In this document: in pieces, positions 44,082 to 52,864 of the stretch
Numbering within the stretch: the first letter of the stretch is position 1
Layout: every line of letters starts with the position of its first letter
Origin: JACQZU01 sp041908165
GTDB taxonomy: Bacteria; Acidobacteriota; Holophagae; Holophagales; Holophagaceae
DNA: 64,000 nucleotides
Direction of reading: 5' to 3'
NCBI GenBank assembly: GCA_041908165.1
Contig: JAYRFV010000184.1
Span: forward strand, 1 to 64,000
Translations under genes and position numbers: made by a program
Notes under the pieces: generated by a model
Seen by the model: the letters and a program-made list of their open reading frames with translations, nothing else
Database searches by the model: none
What the model was told of the DNA's origin: nothing

Positions 44082-46793
44082 CTACTTCTCCCCGGAGGCG
44101 GCCAGTTCGCACCAGAAGGAGGCCTGCCAGTAGGAGGCCAGGGCGGCCAGCTTCTCCTCGTCGTTGCCCTCCCGGCGGGCGTTCCCGGTCTGGTAGGCCA
44201 GGCGGGCGGGCGTCGGCACGAAGCCGGCGGCGGCCTTCGCCCGGGCCGCGGCCTCGCGGGCGTTGCGGCGGGCCAGCTCGAGCTGGGCGGTGAGCGCGCG
44301 GCGGTTCTCCAGGACCACGCCGCCGCGGGCGTCGAAGCTGCCGCCGAGGGAGTACCACTTGTTCACCAGCTTGGCCCCCTCGAGGAACGCCGAGCCTGCG
44401 GCCGACAGCTGCAGGAGCTTCGCGCCGTCGCCCGAGCCCGGCTTCGCCTTGGCCTCCGCCAGCAGCCTGGACTTCTGCGCGAGGTAGTAGTCCATCTCGC
44501 GGTTGGCGATCAGCGCCTTGGCCTCCTCGATGGGCAGGCCCTTGCCGCGCGCCACCTCCTCGGTGATCAGCGCGTCGAAGTAGGCCAGCACCGCCGCCGA
44601 AACCGAGGCGTAGCAGGTCACCGACCGGTCCACGGCCTTGGCCCTGAGGGGACGGGCCTCGCCTTCCTCCGCGATCAGGTCCTGCAGGTCGCGGGCGAAC
44701 TCCAGGTGGACCTTGGCCATGTCGTAGAACATCAGCGGCAGGGTGATCCGGGCCATGGTGGTGCCCAGGCTCTCGGTCTTGAGCTGGATCCGCTTCTCCT
44801 GGAGCCCCTTGAGGAGGGCCACGGCGGGACCGCTGAAATCGTCGGCGATGAGGGTGGCGGCGTTGGCCTTCACGAAGGTGGAGCAGGCCGCAGCGGTGTT
44901 GACCTGGCCGCCGCGGGTCCGGCCCAGCGCCTTCAGCTCGAGCTGCTGGCCGAAGGCCTCGACCTCGCCCTTGATGGCGGCGGCCCCCTGGATGGCCTCC
45001 GCCAGGCCGCCCGGATCGCCCTTGATCATCTGCGCATAGGCGCTGCTGGTGCGGGCCGCGGCGGTGAAGGAGACCACGGTCTGCACGTAGCCCTGCAGGG
45101 CGGGCATCAGGAAGCCGTTGCGCTCGTCGCGCCGGGCGGTCTCGAACAGCTGGTCGGCCTGGGCCAGCAGCGGCTCGTAGACGGGGGCGGGGACGCCGGC
45201 GGCCTTGGCCTCCTGCTTCATGCCGGCCATCTCGCGCTCGATCCGCGCCTTCCAGGCGGCGAGCTTGGCGCGGAGCAGGGTCTGGGTGGGAAGTCCGGGC
45301 TCCATCTCCGCGTCGGCGATGGGCTCGCTGCGCGGCAGCTTCTCCCGGGTCAGGAACTCGTAGGCCTCGTGGAGGTCGCCGACCTCCTTCACCTCCAGGC
45401 CCAGCTTCTGGCCCACGGCCACCAGGTCCACGTCCTGGCCGGTCTTCTGGTCCTTGTGGTTGCGGCAGCCCAGCGGGAAGGCGAAGCGCTTGAGGCCGGC
45501 CTGCCGGGCGCCCTCCATCTTCTGGACGATCCCGGCCACCGGCCCGGCGGTGCCGTCGGGGTTGATGGTGGCGGTGATCGTGGTGTCGCGGCGGATCTCC
45601 TGGTTGCGCAGCAGGGCCAGCATGGCGGCGGTGGTGAGCATGCCGGCCGAAGGCCCGTCCGTGTGGCCGGAGACGTGCACGTTGAACTCGTAGTCGGCGA
45701 TCGAGGCGCCCCCGCTGCGGGTGGCGTTGAAGGCCGCGAGCCAGATGGCGGTGCGCCACTGGTTTCCGCCCCCTCCGGCGAACTCCTCCGAGACGCCCAC
45801 GGACACGGTCCCGGTGCGGTTCGGCCCGACCCTGATCCGGGCCGGAGCGGTGCCGCCGCCGGCCGCGTCCCCGGTCTTGCCGTTGAACCAGACGAACTGG
45901 ACGGTGGCCTCCCTCGACTCCTGCAGCGCGTTCCCGGAGGCCGAGAGACCTTCCCCGAACAGCGACCACAGCCCCCAGCCGGCCAGCAGGGCGAAGCCCA
46001 GCGCGACGGCGCCGCCGATCACCAGCAGCCGCCTCGACACCCCCGCAGGGGCCGGGGCGGGCGGCTCAAGGTCGGCCCGCCGGGCCTGGCGGGTCGGGCC
46101 GGCCAGCGGCTTCGGCTGGACCGGCGGGCGGACCTCCTTGAGCTCGAGGCTGTGGGCGCCGATCTCCAGGACATCGCCGGGTTCCAGGGCCAGTTCCTCG
46201 ATCCGCTCCTGGCCTTTCCAGGTTCCATTGGTGCTGCCCAGGTCCTTGATCCGAACGTGGGCGCCGTCGAACAGGATCTCTGCATGGACCGAGGAGCAGC
46301 CGGCGTCGGCCAGGATGATGTCGCCCTCCGAACGGCCGATCACCGAGCGGGCGTCGAAGATCTCCTCCACCCGGGAGGTCTGGTCCGGAGCGTGGACCAC
46401 CAGGACGAAGGACGGGTCCGGCGCCAGCGCCATGGAGCGGAGGGCCTTGCCGACCACCATGGTGCCCTTCGGGCCCATGGCCGGCGTTGCCGGGGTGACC
46501 TCCTCGAGGGTCAGTTCGTGGTCGCCGATCTGGATCCGCATGCCCGGCGCCCAGGCCAGCTCGGTCACCCGGGTGCCCTCGTGGAAGGTGCCGTTGGTGC
46601 TGCCGAGGTCGCGCAGGCGCAGGGTCGAGCCCTCCAGCAGCAGCTCAGCATGGGTGGTGGAGCAGAGCGGGTCCGGCAGCAGGATGTCGCCGTTGACCCG
46701 GCCGATGACCGTGCGCGGCTTGACGATCACCTGGCTCCGCGGGGCTCCTCCCCCTGGCGCGTGGATGGTGACCACGTAGGCGGCTGCTGGCAT
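44082..46793 (-). CDS. FHA-FHA-TM-Lon protease-domain fusion protein
   Basis: A 903-residue protein. FHA1 is about 8-98 (TVIGRVNGDILLPDPLCS, RDLGSTNGTF), FHA2 about 128-222 (SVIGRSEGDIILADAGCS, KDLGSTNGTW), and one TM follows at about 255-279 (LLVIGGAVALGFALLAGWGL). A Lon (S16) peptidase domain spans about 290-450, and 450 residues of helical sequence complete the chain. The catalytic dyad is Ser382 (DGPSAG) and Lys425 (PVAGIVQK). Their spacing of 43 residues equals that of E. coli Lon (679/722). No AAA+ ATPase is present. With FHA domains inside, the protease should face the periplasm. It follows the caspase-like gene by 101 bp on the same strand. The helical C terminus may select substrate. 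Confidence 0.9.
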   Translation of the reverse strand: MPAAAYVVTIHAPGGGAPRSQVIVKPRTVIGRVNGDILLPDPLCSTTHAELLLEGSTLRLRDLGSTNGTFHEGTRVTELAWAPGMRIQIGDHELTLEEVTPATPAMGPKGTMVVGKALRSMALAPDPSFVLVVHAPDQTSRVEEIFDARSVIGRSEGDIILADAGCSSVHAEILFDGAHVRIKDLGSTNGTWKGQERIEELALEPGDVLEIGAHSLELKEVRPPVQPKPLAGPTRQARRADLEPPAPAPAGVSRRLLVIGGAVALGFALLAGWGLWSLFGEGLSASGNALQESREATVQFVWFNGKTGDAAGGGTAPARIRVGPNRTGTVSVGVSEEFAGGGGNQWRTAIWLAAFNATRSGGASIADYEFNVHVSGHTDGPSAGMLTTAAMLALLRNQEIRRDTTITATINPDGTAGPVAGIVQKMEGARQAGLKRFAFPLGCRNHKDQKTGQDVDLVAVGQKLGLEVKEVGDLHEAYEFLTREKLPRSEPIADAEMEPGLPTQTLLRAKLAAWKARIEREMAGMKQEAKAAGVPAPVYEPLLAQADQLFETARRDERNGFLMPALQGYVQTVVSFTAAARTSSAYAQMIKGDPGGLAEAIQGAAAIKGEVEAFGQQLELKALGRTRGGQVNTAAACSTFVKANAATLIADDFSGPAVALLKGLQEKRIQLKTESLGTTMARITLPLMFYDMAKVHLEFARDLQDLIAEEGEARPLRAKAVDRSVTCYASVSAAVLAYFDALITEEVARGKGLPIEEAKALIANREMDYYLAQKSRLLAEAKAKPGSGDGAKLLQLSAAGSAFLEGAKLVNKWYSLGGSFDARGGVVLENRRALTAQLELARRNAREAAARAKAAAGFVPTPARLAYQTGNARREGNDEEKLAALASYWQASFWCELAASGEK

Positions 46794-46894
46794 TCAGGTT
46801 CCTCGGTATCTCGGCGGGTGCCGCAAGCGGGTGGGGCACCAAGAGATTACCGCGGGAGGACCGGTTCCAGCGAGGGGGACGGGCCCGGGCGGGT

Positions 46895-49800
46895 TCAGTT
46901 GCCTCCGAAGGCCAGGGGGAAGTCGGACACCTCCGTGCTTTTCTGGGTGGCGGGCGCCTGGGTGCCCTTGGTCAGTTCCTTGACCCGCGAGGTGATGTAG
47001 GCGTCCAGCGCGGTGAAGGTGATGAAGCCCTGCCGGTCCTGGGGCGCCTTGCCGCGCAGCCCCTCGACCAGCGCCTTGGTGAACGCCCCGTTGTTCCAGG
47101 AGGGGTGCTCCTGGGACTTCTGGCCGGGACGGGAGGAGGTGATCACCACCAGTCCCTGCCCGCCCTCCTTGAGGTCCTGCAGGAACTGCTGCATGTCCGG
47201 CACGCCGCGCGTGGCCGTGCCGGTGACATTGCCGGCGTGGCAGGTGTCCATGAACAGCAGGCGGGTCCCGGTCAGCTTGGCCAGGGTCGAGTGGATCTCC
47301 GAGCCGGGGATCATGGTGCGCTTGACCGCCTCCATGTTGGCGTCCCAGGGCAGGTAGTAGTAGTTGCCCGTGACGATGTCGTTGATGCCGTGGCCGGCGA
47401 GGAACACGACCACCATGTCGCGCTGGGTGGCCTGGCGCTGGATCCACTCCAGGTCGTCCATGACGTTGTCGCGGGTGGCGGTCTCGTCGGTGCGGATCCG
47501 CGCCACCACGTCCTTGTAGAGCTTGCCCTTCTGCAGCTTCATGGTCTCGGCGAAGTCGCGGGCATCCTTGGCCGGGTACTGGAGGGTGAAGTTCTTGTCC
47601 TTGTACTTGCTGACGCCGACCGAGAGGAGGTACATGGTGGGCATGCCGGTGGCGGAGGAAGCCTGGGTCGGGGCATCCCAGCGCAGCTTGACCAGGGACG
47701 GGTCGCTGGTGGCGTAGGGGGTCTCGGCGTAGGCCACCACCGTGCAGTCCTTGGGCGGGATCGGGATGGTGTAGTACTGGATCTCCTCGCTGCCGCCGCG
47801 GTCCGCGGCCGGCTGAGGTGCGGCCGCGCCGCGCTGCTGAACCGCCCGCTCGGCCTTCACCTCCTGGGCATCCACCAGGACCCGCACCGCCGGGGGCGGC
47901 TGGCGCGGATCCAGGCCGACGCGCACGCCGATCTGCACGGCCTTGCCGCGCACGAGGGCATTGGGCAGGGGCTCGAAGATGGCGATCCGCGGCTTGGCCA
48001 GCTGGCTCACCGACCGGGCCGTTGCCGACGGGGCGGCCTTGCCGTCGTACTTGAGCTTCAGCAGGGCAGGCCGGCCCGGGCCGGCGGCGTTCTCGGCGAG
48101 CACCGAGACCTGGCAGTCCTGCGGGGGAAGGGCGACCCGCACCTTGAAGGGCTGGCCCGAGGGGAACGGCGGCGCCAGCGGCGCGCCGGCCTGGGACAGG
48201 GGCGCGGCGTCGGCGGGGCTGCCGTCCACGAAGACCTGGATGCGGCCCACGTCCTGGCCGGCAAGCTTGACCGAGAGCTGCACCTCGCGCTCCTTGAACT
48301 TCGAGCCGCCGGCCGGGGCGAGGATCTGCACCGACGGCAGGCCCGGGGTCCGGGCCGGGGTCGGCGCCGCCGTCGCCGCCGGGGACACGCTGCGCGAATG
48401 GGCCTTCTTGGCGGGGTCGGCGGCGGGGTCGCGCCAGCGCAGGCGGCCCTTGGCGTCCACCTCCATGGGCACCGCGGCCCCCTGGGGCCCGCCCTCGAGG
48501 ATCCGGGTCGCGTTCTCGGAACCGGCCTTGACCTTGCCGTTCGGTTCCTCGGCGGCCCGCGCCGGGGTCTCGCCGGTCGCGGCTGCGTTGGCGGTGGCCG
48601 CCGCCGCGGCCGGGGGCCGCAGGCGCAGCCTCGCCTCCACGGGCGCGCTGGCGGCGTAGGCGGTCTCGGCGACCACCATCAGGGCGGCTTCGCGGTCCAG
48701 GACCTGGATCGGCAGCCGGTAGCTCTCGCCGTCGACCCAGCCGACCGCCGGATCGAAGGGGGCGCCGCTGGCCAGCTGCAGGTCCTTGAGCGGCAGCGGC
48801 ACCCCATCCAGGGTCACCCGCAAGGCCTGCACCGGCTGCCCGGGGGCGGAGGCCACCCGCAGCACCACGTCCACGGCGGCGGACGGCAGCAGCGCATCGG
48901 CCCCCGGGCTGACCAGCGTGACCGTCGGCGGCACCACCTTGGCGTTGCCGGGCGGGCGCGGGGACGGCCCGCGCTGGAGCGGGACCAGCGCCGGCTCGCC
49001 AGCACCCTGCGGGCCCTCGGCCTGCAGGAGCAGGGTGGTGTCGCGGGGCGGAAGTTCGACCTGGCAGGAAACGATCTGGCCGCTCTGGACGTTGCGGGAG
49101 AGCACACCCTCGGTGCTCGAGGCGACGATCCGGGCCGGCCGGCCGTCGGCCAGGATGCGCACCGCGGTCACCGGCTGGTCCGCAGGAAACGTGAGCTTGA
49201 AGGTGAGGTCCACGCTGCCCTGGCTGATCCGGGCGCCCTGCGCCGGGCTCAGCACCGCGATCCAGGGCCGGTCCCGGCGCGGACGATGGGCCAGCAGGGG
49301 ATTGCGGACGCTCCAGCGGGCCAGCGCACGGCCGCCCTCGGTGGCCGCCAGCAGCGCGGCGGCCGGCCTGGAGAAGGCCAGCGACCGGACGTCGCCGTCG
49401 AGGTCCACGATCCGGGAATAGGGGCTGCCCTCGTCGAGCCCCGAGAAGGACTGCAGCCGCCGGCCGGAGGCGGCGAACAGGCCGCTGCCGTCGGCGGCGA
49501 AGGCCAGCCGCGTGACATCCTTGCCGGCGAAATCGGCGTTCAGGTACCTGGCGGTCTCGCCGTCGTGGACGCGCTTCACCAGCAGGCTGCCCTGGCCGCC
49601 GCCGACCGCCAGGGTGCGGGCGTCCGGGGCGAAGGCCAGGGCCAGCACCGGGAAGCTGAAGGTCCAGGACTGCTTCTGCTTGAATCCGGGCACCGCGTGC
49701 AGCTGCACCGCCTTGCCGGTGGCCAGCGCCAGGGTCCCGCCCACCGGCGCGAAGGCCACGCTGGCGCAGGGCCTGGTGGACCAGGTCGCGGAGGACCAGA

Positions 49801-50278
49801 GCACCGCCCCGCTGCCCGGATCGAGGACCTTGGCGCCCTTGGCGGTGGCGACCGCCAGCAGGTCCAGATCGGGGGAAAGGTCCAGGGCGTGGACCGCGCC
49901 GTCGGCGTCCCAGAGCTTCCGGGGCGCCTCGTCCTGGGCCAGGGGCGCGGACCAGACCTGGGTGGCGGTGGCGAGGAAGGCCTTGCCGCCTCCCACCGCG
50001 ATGGCCTCCACCCGGCCCGGCAGGGGGCCGAAGCTGCGGAGCAGCTTGCCGGTGGCCAGGGTCACCGCCCGCAGGTTCCCGTCCTGCTGCAGCAGCAGCG
50101 CGGTCAGGCCGTCCGGAGAGAGGGCGAGCCGCTGCAGGGCCGCCGGCCCCTCGAGGGTCCGCTCGGCTTGCGGCGAAACCAGGAGATCCTGGCCGTGCCC
50201 GGCGGCCGGACCCAGGACAAGGGCCGAAAGGACACAGCCCCGCAGGAAGCCTCGGGGGTTCGGGGGGCAGATGGGCAT
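46895..50278 (-). CDS. Secreted caspase-like (C14) protein with beta-propeller-like N terminus
   Basis: An 1127-residue exported protein. The signal peptide (LRGCVLSALVLGPAAGHGQ) is followed by WD/YVTN-like propeller repeats (about 40-330: LALSPDGLTALLLQQDGN, SVAFAPVGGTLALATGK). Three or more Ig/BIG-like segments with Pro/Ala linkers come next, and a C-terminal caspase-type domain begins at about 879. The catalytic pair is His963 (FLAGHGIND) and Cys1013 (MDTCHAGN). Both motifs and the p20-like strands around them (YLLSVGVSKYKDK, MVVVFLAGHG, TRLLFMDTC) are intact, so it may be an active orthocaspase-type protease of unknown cleavage preference. It starts 8 bp after the gene at 50287 and is followed by the FHA-Lon gene. 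The predicted location is the periplasm or surface. Confidence 0.9.
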   Translation of the reverse strand: MPICPPNPRGFLRGCVLSALVLGPAAGHGQDLLVSPQAERTLEGPAALQRLALSPDGLTALLLQQDGNLRAVTLATGKLLRSFGPLPGRVEAIAVGGGKAFLATATQVWSAPLAQDEAPRKLWDADGAVHALDLSPDLDLLAVATAKGAKVLDPGSGAVLWSSATWSTRPCASVAFAPVGGTLALATGKAVQLHAVPGFKQKQSWTFSFPVLALAFAPDARTLAVGGGQGSLLVKRVHDGETARYLNADFAGKDVTRLAFAADGSGLFAASGRRLQSFSGLDEGSPYSRIVDLDGDVRSLAFSRPAAALLAATEGGRALARWSVRNPLLAHRPRRDRPWIAVLSPAQGARISQGSVDLTFKLTFPADQPVTAVRILADGRPARIVASSTEGVLSRNVQSGQIVSCQVELPPRDTTLLLQAEGPQGAGEPALVPLQRGPSPRPPGNAKVVPPTVTLVSPGADALLPSAAVDVVLRVASAPGQPVQALRVTLDGVPLPLKDLQLASGAPFDPAVGWVDGESYRLPIQVLDREAALMVVAETAYAASAPVEARLRLRPPAAAAATANAAATGETPARAAEEPNGKVKAGSENATRILEGGPQGAAVPMEVDAKGRLRWRDPAADPAKKAHSRSVSPAATAAPTPARTPGLPSVQILAPAGGSKFKEREVQLSVKLAGQDVGRIQVFVDGSPADAAPLSQAGAPLAPPFPSGQPFKVRVALPPQDCQVSVLAENAAGPGRPALLKLKYDGKAAPSATARSVSQLAKPRIAIFEPLPNALVRGKAVQIGVRVGLDPRQPPPAVRVLVDAQEVKAERAVQQRGAAAPQPAADRGGSEEIQYYTIPIPPKDCTVVAYAETPYATSDPSLVKLRWDAPTQASSATGMPTMYLLSVGVSKYKDKNFTLQYPAKDARDFAETMKLQKGKLYKDVVARIRTDETATRDNVMDDLEWIQRQATQRDMVVVFLAGHGINDIVTGNYYYLPWDANMEAVKRTMIPGSEIHSTLAKLTGTRLLFMDTCHAGNVTGTATRGVPDMQQFLQDLKEGGQGLVVITSSRPGQKSQEHPSWNNGAFTKALVEGLRGKAPQDRQGFITFTALDAYITSRVKELTKGTQAPATQKSTEVSDFPLAFGGN

Positions 50279-50286
50279 GGCCGGGC

Positions 50287-50976
50287 TCAGAAGCCCCCGG
50301 TGGGCGCGGGAGGCGGCGTCCCCGAGGGCTGACCGCTGGGCTGGGAGGGGTCGGGGGCGGGCGGCGGCGGCGGAGCCTGGGGCTGGGCCAGGGGCGCGGC
50401 GGCGCCGAACTCGAGCGGGGAGCGCCAGCGCTGGGTGCCGAGTTCGGCCGCGCGCTGTTCCTTGGCCTGGCGGTTCCCGCTCAGCCAGCCGTCCATGAGC
50501 GTCCGGCTGCGGTCCAGGAGGGCCGCGGTGATCACCGGGATCAGCAGGGGCAGGAAGCGGTTGCTGGCCCCTTCGCAGGTCGTCCCCTGGACGTACTTGT
50601 CGAACTCCTGCGCGCTGGTGTTGATCTCGGCCATGAGCTGCTTGAACTTGTCGGCCGGGGTCTTGTCGCTGTACTTCAACTCCGCGATCAGCATGTCGAT
50701 CAACTGGTTCGACTTGTTCTTCATCACCAGGTAGCGGCTGTAGGCCCCGGCGTATTTCACCGAGCTGGGCTGGCACTCGGTCTGCAGCTTCAGGATCTGG
50801 TCCTGGCAGTACTCCCGCTTGGCGTTGAGGCACACGAAGAACTGCATCTTGTTCTTCATGTTCGCGTTCTCGGTCAGGCAATCCTTCTCCTCGGGGGCCT
50901 GCGAGTAGGCCGCCGGGCCCGCCGCGAGGGAGAGCAGGGCCGAGGCCAGGACGGTGGAGTGCAGCCGGGTGCGCAT
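50287..50976 (-). CDS. Secreted cysteine-containing hypothetical protein upstream of caspase-like gene
   Basis: A 229-residue exported protein with a signal peptide (TVLASALLSLAAGPAAYSQ). The mature half is helical with four to five cysteines (DCLTENANMKNKMQFFVC, REYCQDQILKLQTEC, GTTCEGASNRF), then a short hydrophobic stretch (FLPLLIPVITAALL, possibly a TM) and a Pro/Gly-rich C-terminal tail. No family is recognised. The cysteines would suit disulfides in the periplasm. It heads the operon with the caspase-like and FHA-Lon genes (8 bp and then 101 bp spacing). It could be an adaptor or substrate of either protease. A CATAAT-type -10 on the minus strand near 51070 is a possible promoter. Confidence 0.78.
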   Translation of the reverse strand: MRTRLHSTVLASALLSLAAGPAAYSQAPEEKDCLTENANMKNKMQFFVCLNAKREYCQDQILKLQTECQPSSVKYAGAYSRYLVMKNKSNQLIDMLIAELKYSDKTPADKFKQLMAEINTSAQEFDKYVQGTTCEGASNRFLPLLIPVITAALLDRSRTLMDGWLSGNRQAKEQRAAELGTQRWRSPLEFGAAAPLAQPQAPPPPPAPDPSQPSGQPSGTPPPAPTGGF

Positions 50977-51342
50977 GGGACCTCCAGGGCGGATCGGGTG
51001 GGGCGGTGGGTCACCCCGCCGGAGATCGACGGGATGGGGGACGGCAACGGTGGGTTCGGGGGGCCCGGTCGCCATTATGGTGCCGTTGCGGGGGAGGGGC
51101 CGCCGGATTCCTTCGCGGGAAGGGGACCAGAAGGCCGCTGGGGATGGGAAGGAACCGGCGCGAGGCCCCCGGAGGGGGCTGCTCCCCAAGGTTGGGCCCC
51201 CGGCTGCTGGGCACAAGGACCACTTTGCGCCTTCCCGCCTGGACCAGTCCGCCAGGCCGGGAGAGGCGCCGCAGCTTCCGCGACCCTGCCCGCGGGCGTA
51301 CCATGCCCGGGGGCAGCCGCCCCACCCGACCCTGGAGACGCC
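50977..51342. other. 366-bp non-coding divergent region
   Basis: No gene is supported here. The region separates the protease operon (minus strand) from the 124-aa gene (plus strand). It contains GC-rich potential hairpins around 51170-51215, a CATAAT-like -10 for the minus operon near 51070, and a TACCAT hexamer at about 51299 that could serve the plus gene. Open frames that cross it have no start signal and mirror the opposite strand. Confidence 0.5.
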
Positions 51343-51717
51343 ATGCTGCCGCCGCCCGCCGCCTTCGTCCAGCTCCAGGAGCAGCCCCAGGAATCCAAGG
51401 GCCTTGCGGTCCAGTGGGTGCCGCAGGCGGTCGCCGGGGGACCCCGCACGGCCGCCGGGTTCAGCTACCGCGATCCCCTCTCCGGCCGGGAAGCGACCCT
51501 TCAGAAGGCGAAGGACTTCGCCCAGGTGCTTGCCACGATGCCGGCGGCGATGAAGGCGAACGGGATCTGGATCTCGACCACCAACGCCTTCCTCTACAGT
51601 CCGGAGGAGAACCTCGAACTGAAGGCCCTGGTGGCCTTGGCCAAGGCCGGCCGGGTCCACGTGTTCCTCTGCGAGATCCCGAACCAGCCGCTCGGCTGGC
51701 GGAAGCTCGACGATTGA
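51343..51717 (+). CDS. Hypothetical cytoplasmic protein
   Basis: A 124-residue protein without signal peptide or TM segment. It is mixed alpha/beta by appearance: FVQLQEQPQESKGLAVQWV, a helical stretch QKAKDFAQVLATMPAAMKA, then IWISTTNAFLYSPEENLEL and VHVFLCEIPNQPLGWRKLD. I do not recognise the family. GGAG precedes the ATG at ribosome-binding distance and codon bias is normal for the window. It precedes the chagasin-type inhibitor gene by 106 bp on the same strand; a TATCTT element at about 51747 suggests that gene has its own promoter. Confidence 0.7.
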   Translation: MLPPPAAFVQLQEQPQESKGLAVQWVPQAVAGGPRTAAGFSYRDPLSGREATLQKAKDFAQVLATMPAAMKANGIWISTTNAFLYSPEENLELKALVALAKAGRVHVFLCEIPNQPLGWRKLDD

Positions 51718-51823
51718 TCCGGGGTCGCCCGGCCCGCGGCCGGGATGTATCTTTGGGGCGGCTTCCCGCAGCCGGGGATGCCCCCGCCCGGTCCCGGGCG
51801 TGGATGCGGAAGGAGGCGGGAAC

Positions 51824-52255
51824 ATGCCGAAACCCGGGCTTGGCTCCATCACCATCGCCGCCCTCCTGGCCGCCGGCCTGCTGCCGGCGGGGACGGCCTG
51901 CAACCGGGCGAACGCGGAGGACAAGGTGGCCCAGCACATCACGGTCTCCAAGGCCGACCACGAGAAGACCTTCCGGGTGGCCGCCGGGGGCCGGGTGACC
52001 GTGCGCCTGGCCTGGAGCCCCGGCACCGGCTACGACTGGCTCCCCGGGAAGCTCGACGGCTCCCGCCTGCAGATGGAGGGGGAGCCCGCCACCGAGCCGA
52101 ACAAGGAGCCCATGCCCGGCGCCCCGGAGATCCGGATCTTCCAGTTCAAGGCCCTGAAGGCAGGACCTGCCACCCTGGAACTGCACAGCCGCCGTCCCTG
52201 GGAGAAGGAGACGCCGCCGGCGGAGACCTTCCGGATCCAGCTCACCATCCAGTGA
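51824..52255 (+). CDS. Chagasin-type (I42) cysteine-protease inhibitor
   Basis: A 143-residue exported protein. Residues 1-31 form a signal peptide; the Cys in AGTAC could be lipidated, but the -3 residue is not typical. The mature part has the three inhibitor loops of family I42: SPGTGYDW (matching NPTTGYxW), the central GAPEIRIFQFKALKAG region and the RRPWEKE motif. Chagasin-family proteins block papain-type cysteine proteases; action on caspase-like enzymes has not been established in general. A strong AGGAGG precedes the ATG at 51824. It lies on the strand opposite a secreted caspase-like gene, 1.5 kb from that gene's start. Confidence 0.85.
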   Translation: MPKPGLGSITIAALLAAGLLPAGTACNRANAEDKVAQHITVSKADHEKTFRVAAGGRVTVRLAWSPGTGYDWLPGKLDGSRLQMEGEPATEPNKEPMPGAPEIRIFQFKALKAGPATLELHSRRPWEKETPPAETFRIQLTIQ

Positions 52256-52285
52256 GCCGGATCCGGCCGGGGTGGGGCGCCGCTG

Positions 52286-52864
52286 CTACTGCGGGATGTC
52301 CAGGGTCTGCTTCTTCAGCGTGATGGCGTACAGGAGCCCCCGGGAAGGGTCCTGGACCGAGTAGATCTGGTTGTTGCACAGCAGGGTCGGCGTGTTGATG
52401 GCCGCGTTGGTGCCGATCTTGTAGGTGGCCGTGCAATTGTTGGCGTGCAGGGTGAACAGGTTCTTCTGCAGGGCCGGCCGCTGGAAGGGGCGGCCGCTCG
52501 GGTCCCGGTACTCGTTGATGTAGTAGTTGTCGCCATCGTTCGCCGGAACGAAGCTGGCCTTGGAGGGGTTCCAGTACAGCCAGCCTTCGCTGAACCCCAC
52601 CAGGCCGTTGTTGCTGACGAGGCTGAAGGTGTAGGTCAGGCAGTAGAGCTTCTTGCCGGTGCTCTGCTTGGCCCAGTCCACGTACTCCTTGAGGCAGGCG
52701 CAGGGCGACACGACCACCGGCACGGTGGCATGGATGGCGGCGGCGGCCTTGATGTCGGCGAGGGAGGGCTTGGCCGTCGCGGTGGCCTGGACCTGGGCCG
52801 AGGCGGGAAGGGCGAGCGCGAGGGTCGCGCCGAGGGCCACGAGGGTGTTGCGGAGCCGGGTCAT
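52286..52864 (-). CDS. Secreted hypothetical protein
   Basis: A 192-residue protein with a clear signal peptide (NTLVALGATLALALPASAQ). The mature part begins with a helical segment (SLADIKAAAAIHATVPVVV), has four to five cysteines (SPCACLKEYVDW, KLYCLTY, NNCTATYK, LLCNNQIY), and ends in beta-rich sequence (SVQDPSRGLLYAITLKKQT). I do not recognise it. GGAGG precedes the ATG at 52864. Upstream on the minus strand an AT-rich patch with TATTAA near 52940 is the likely promoter. It converges on the chagasin-type gene with 30 bp between the stops. It may be disulfide-bonded in the periplasm. Confidence 0.78.
   Translation of the reverse strand: MTRLRNTLVALGATLALALPASAQVQATATAKPSLADIKAAAAIHATVPVVVSPCACLKEYVDWAKQSTGKKLYCLTYTFSLVSNNGLVGFSEGWLYWNPSKASFVPANDGDNYYINEYRDPSGRPFQRPALQKNLFTLHANNCTATYKIGTNAAINTPTLLCNNQIYSVQDPSRGLLYAITLKKQTLDIPQ

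Noticed and set aside
46895..50278. Gasdermin- or CRISPR-linked caspase defence system
   Set aside because: No gasdermin, CRISPR, Cas, SAVED or CHAT gene lies nearby; the caspase-like protein has a signal peptide, unlike the cytoplasmic defence proteases.
50977..51342. Riboswitch in the GC-rich divergent gap
   Set aside because: Several short stems can be drawn, but no conserved riboswitch core was recognised.
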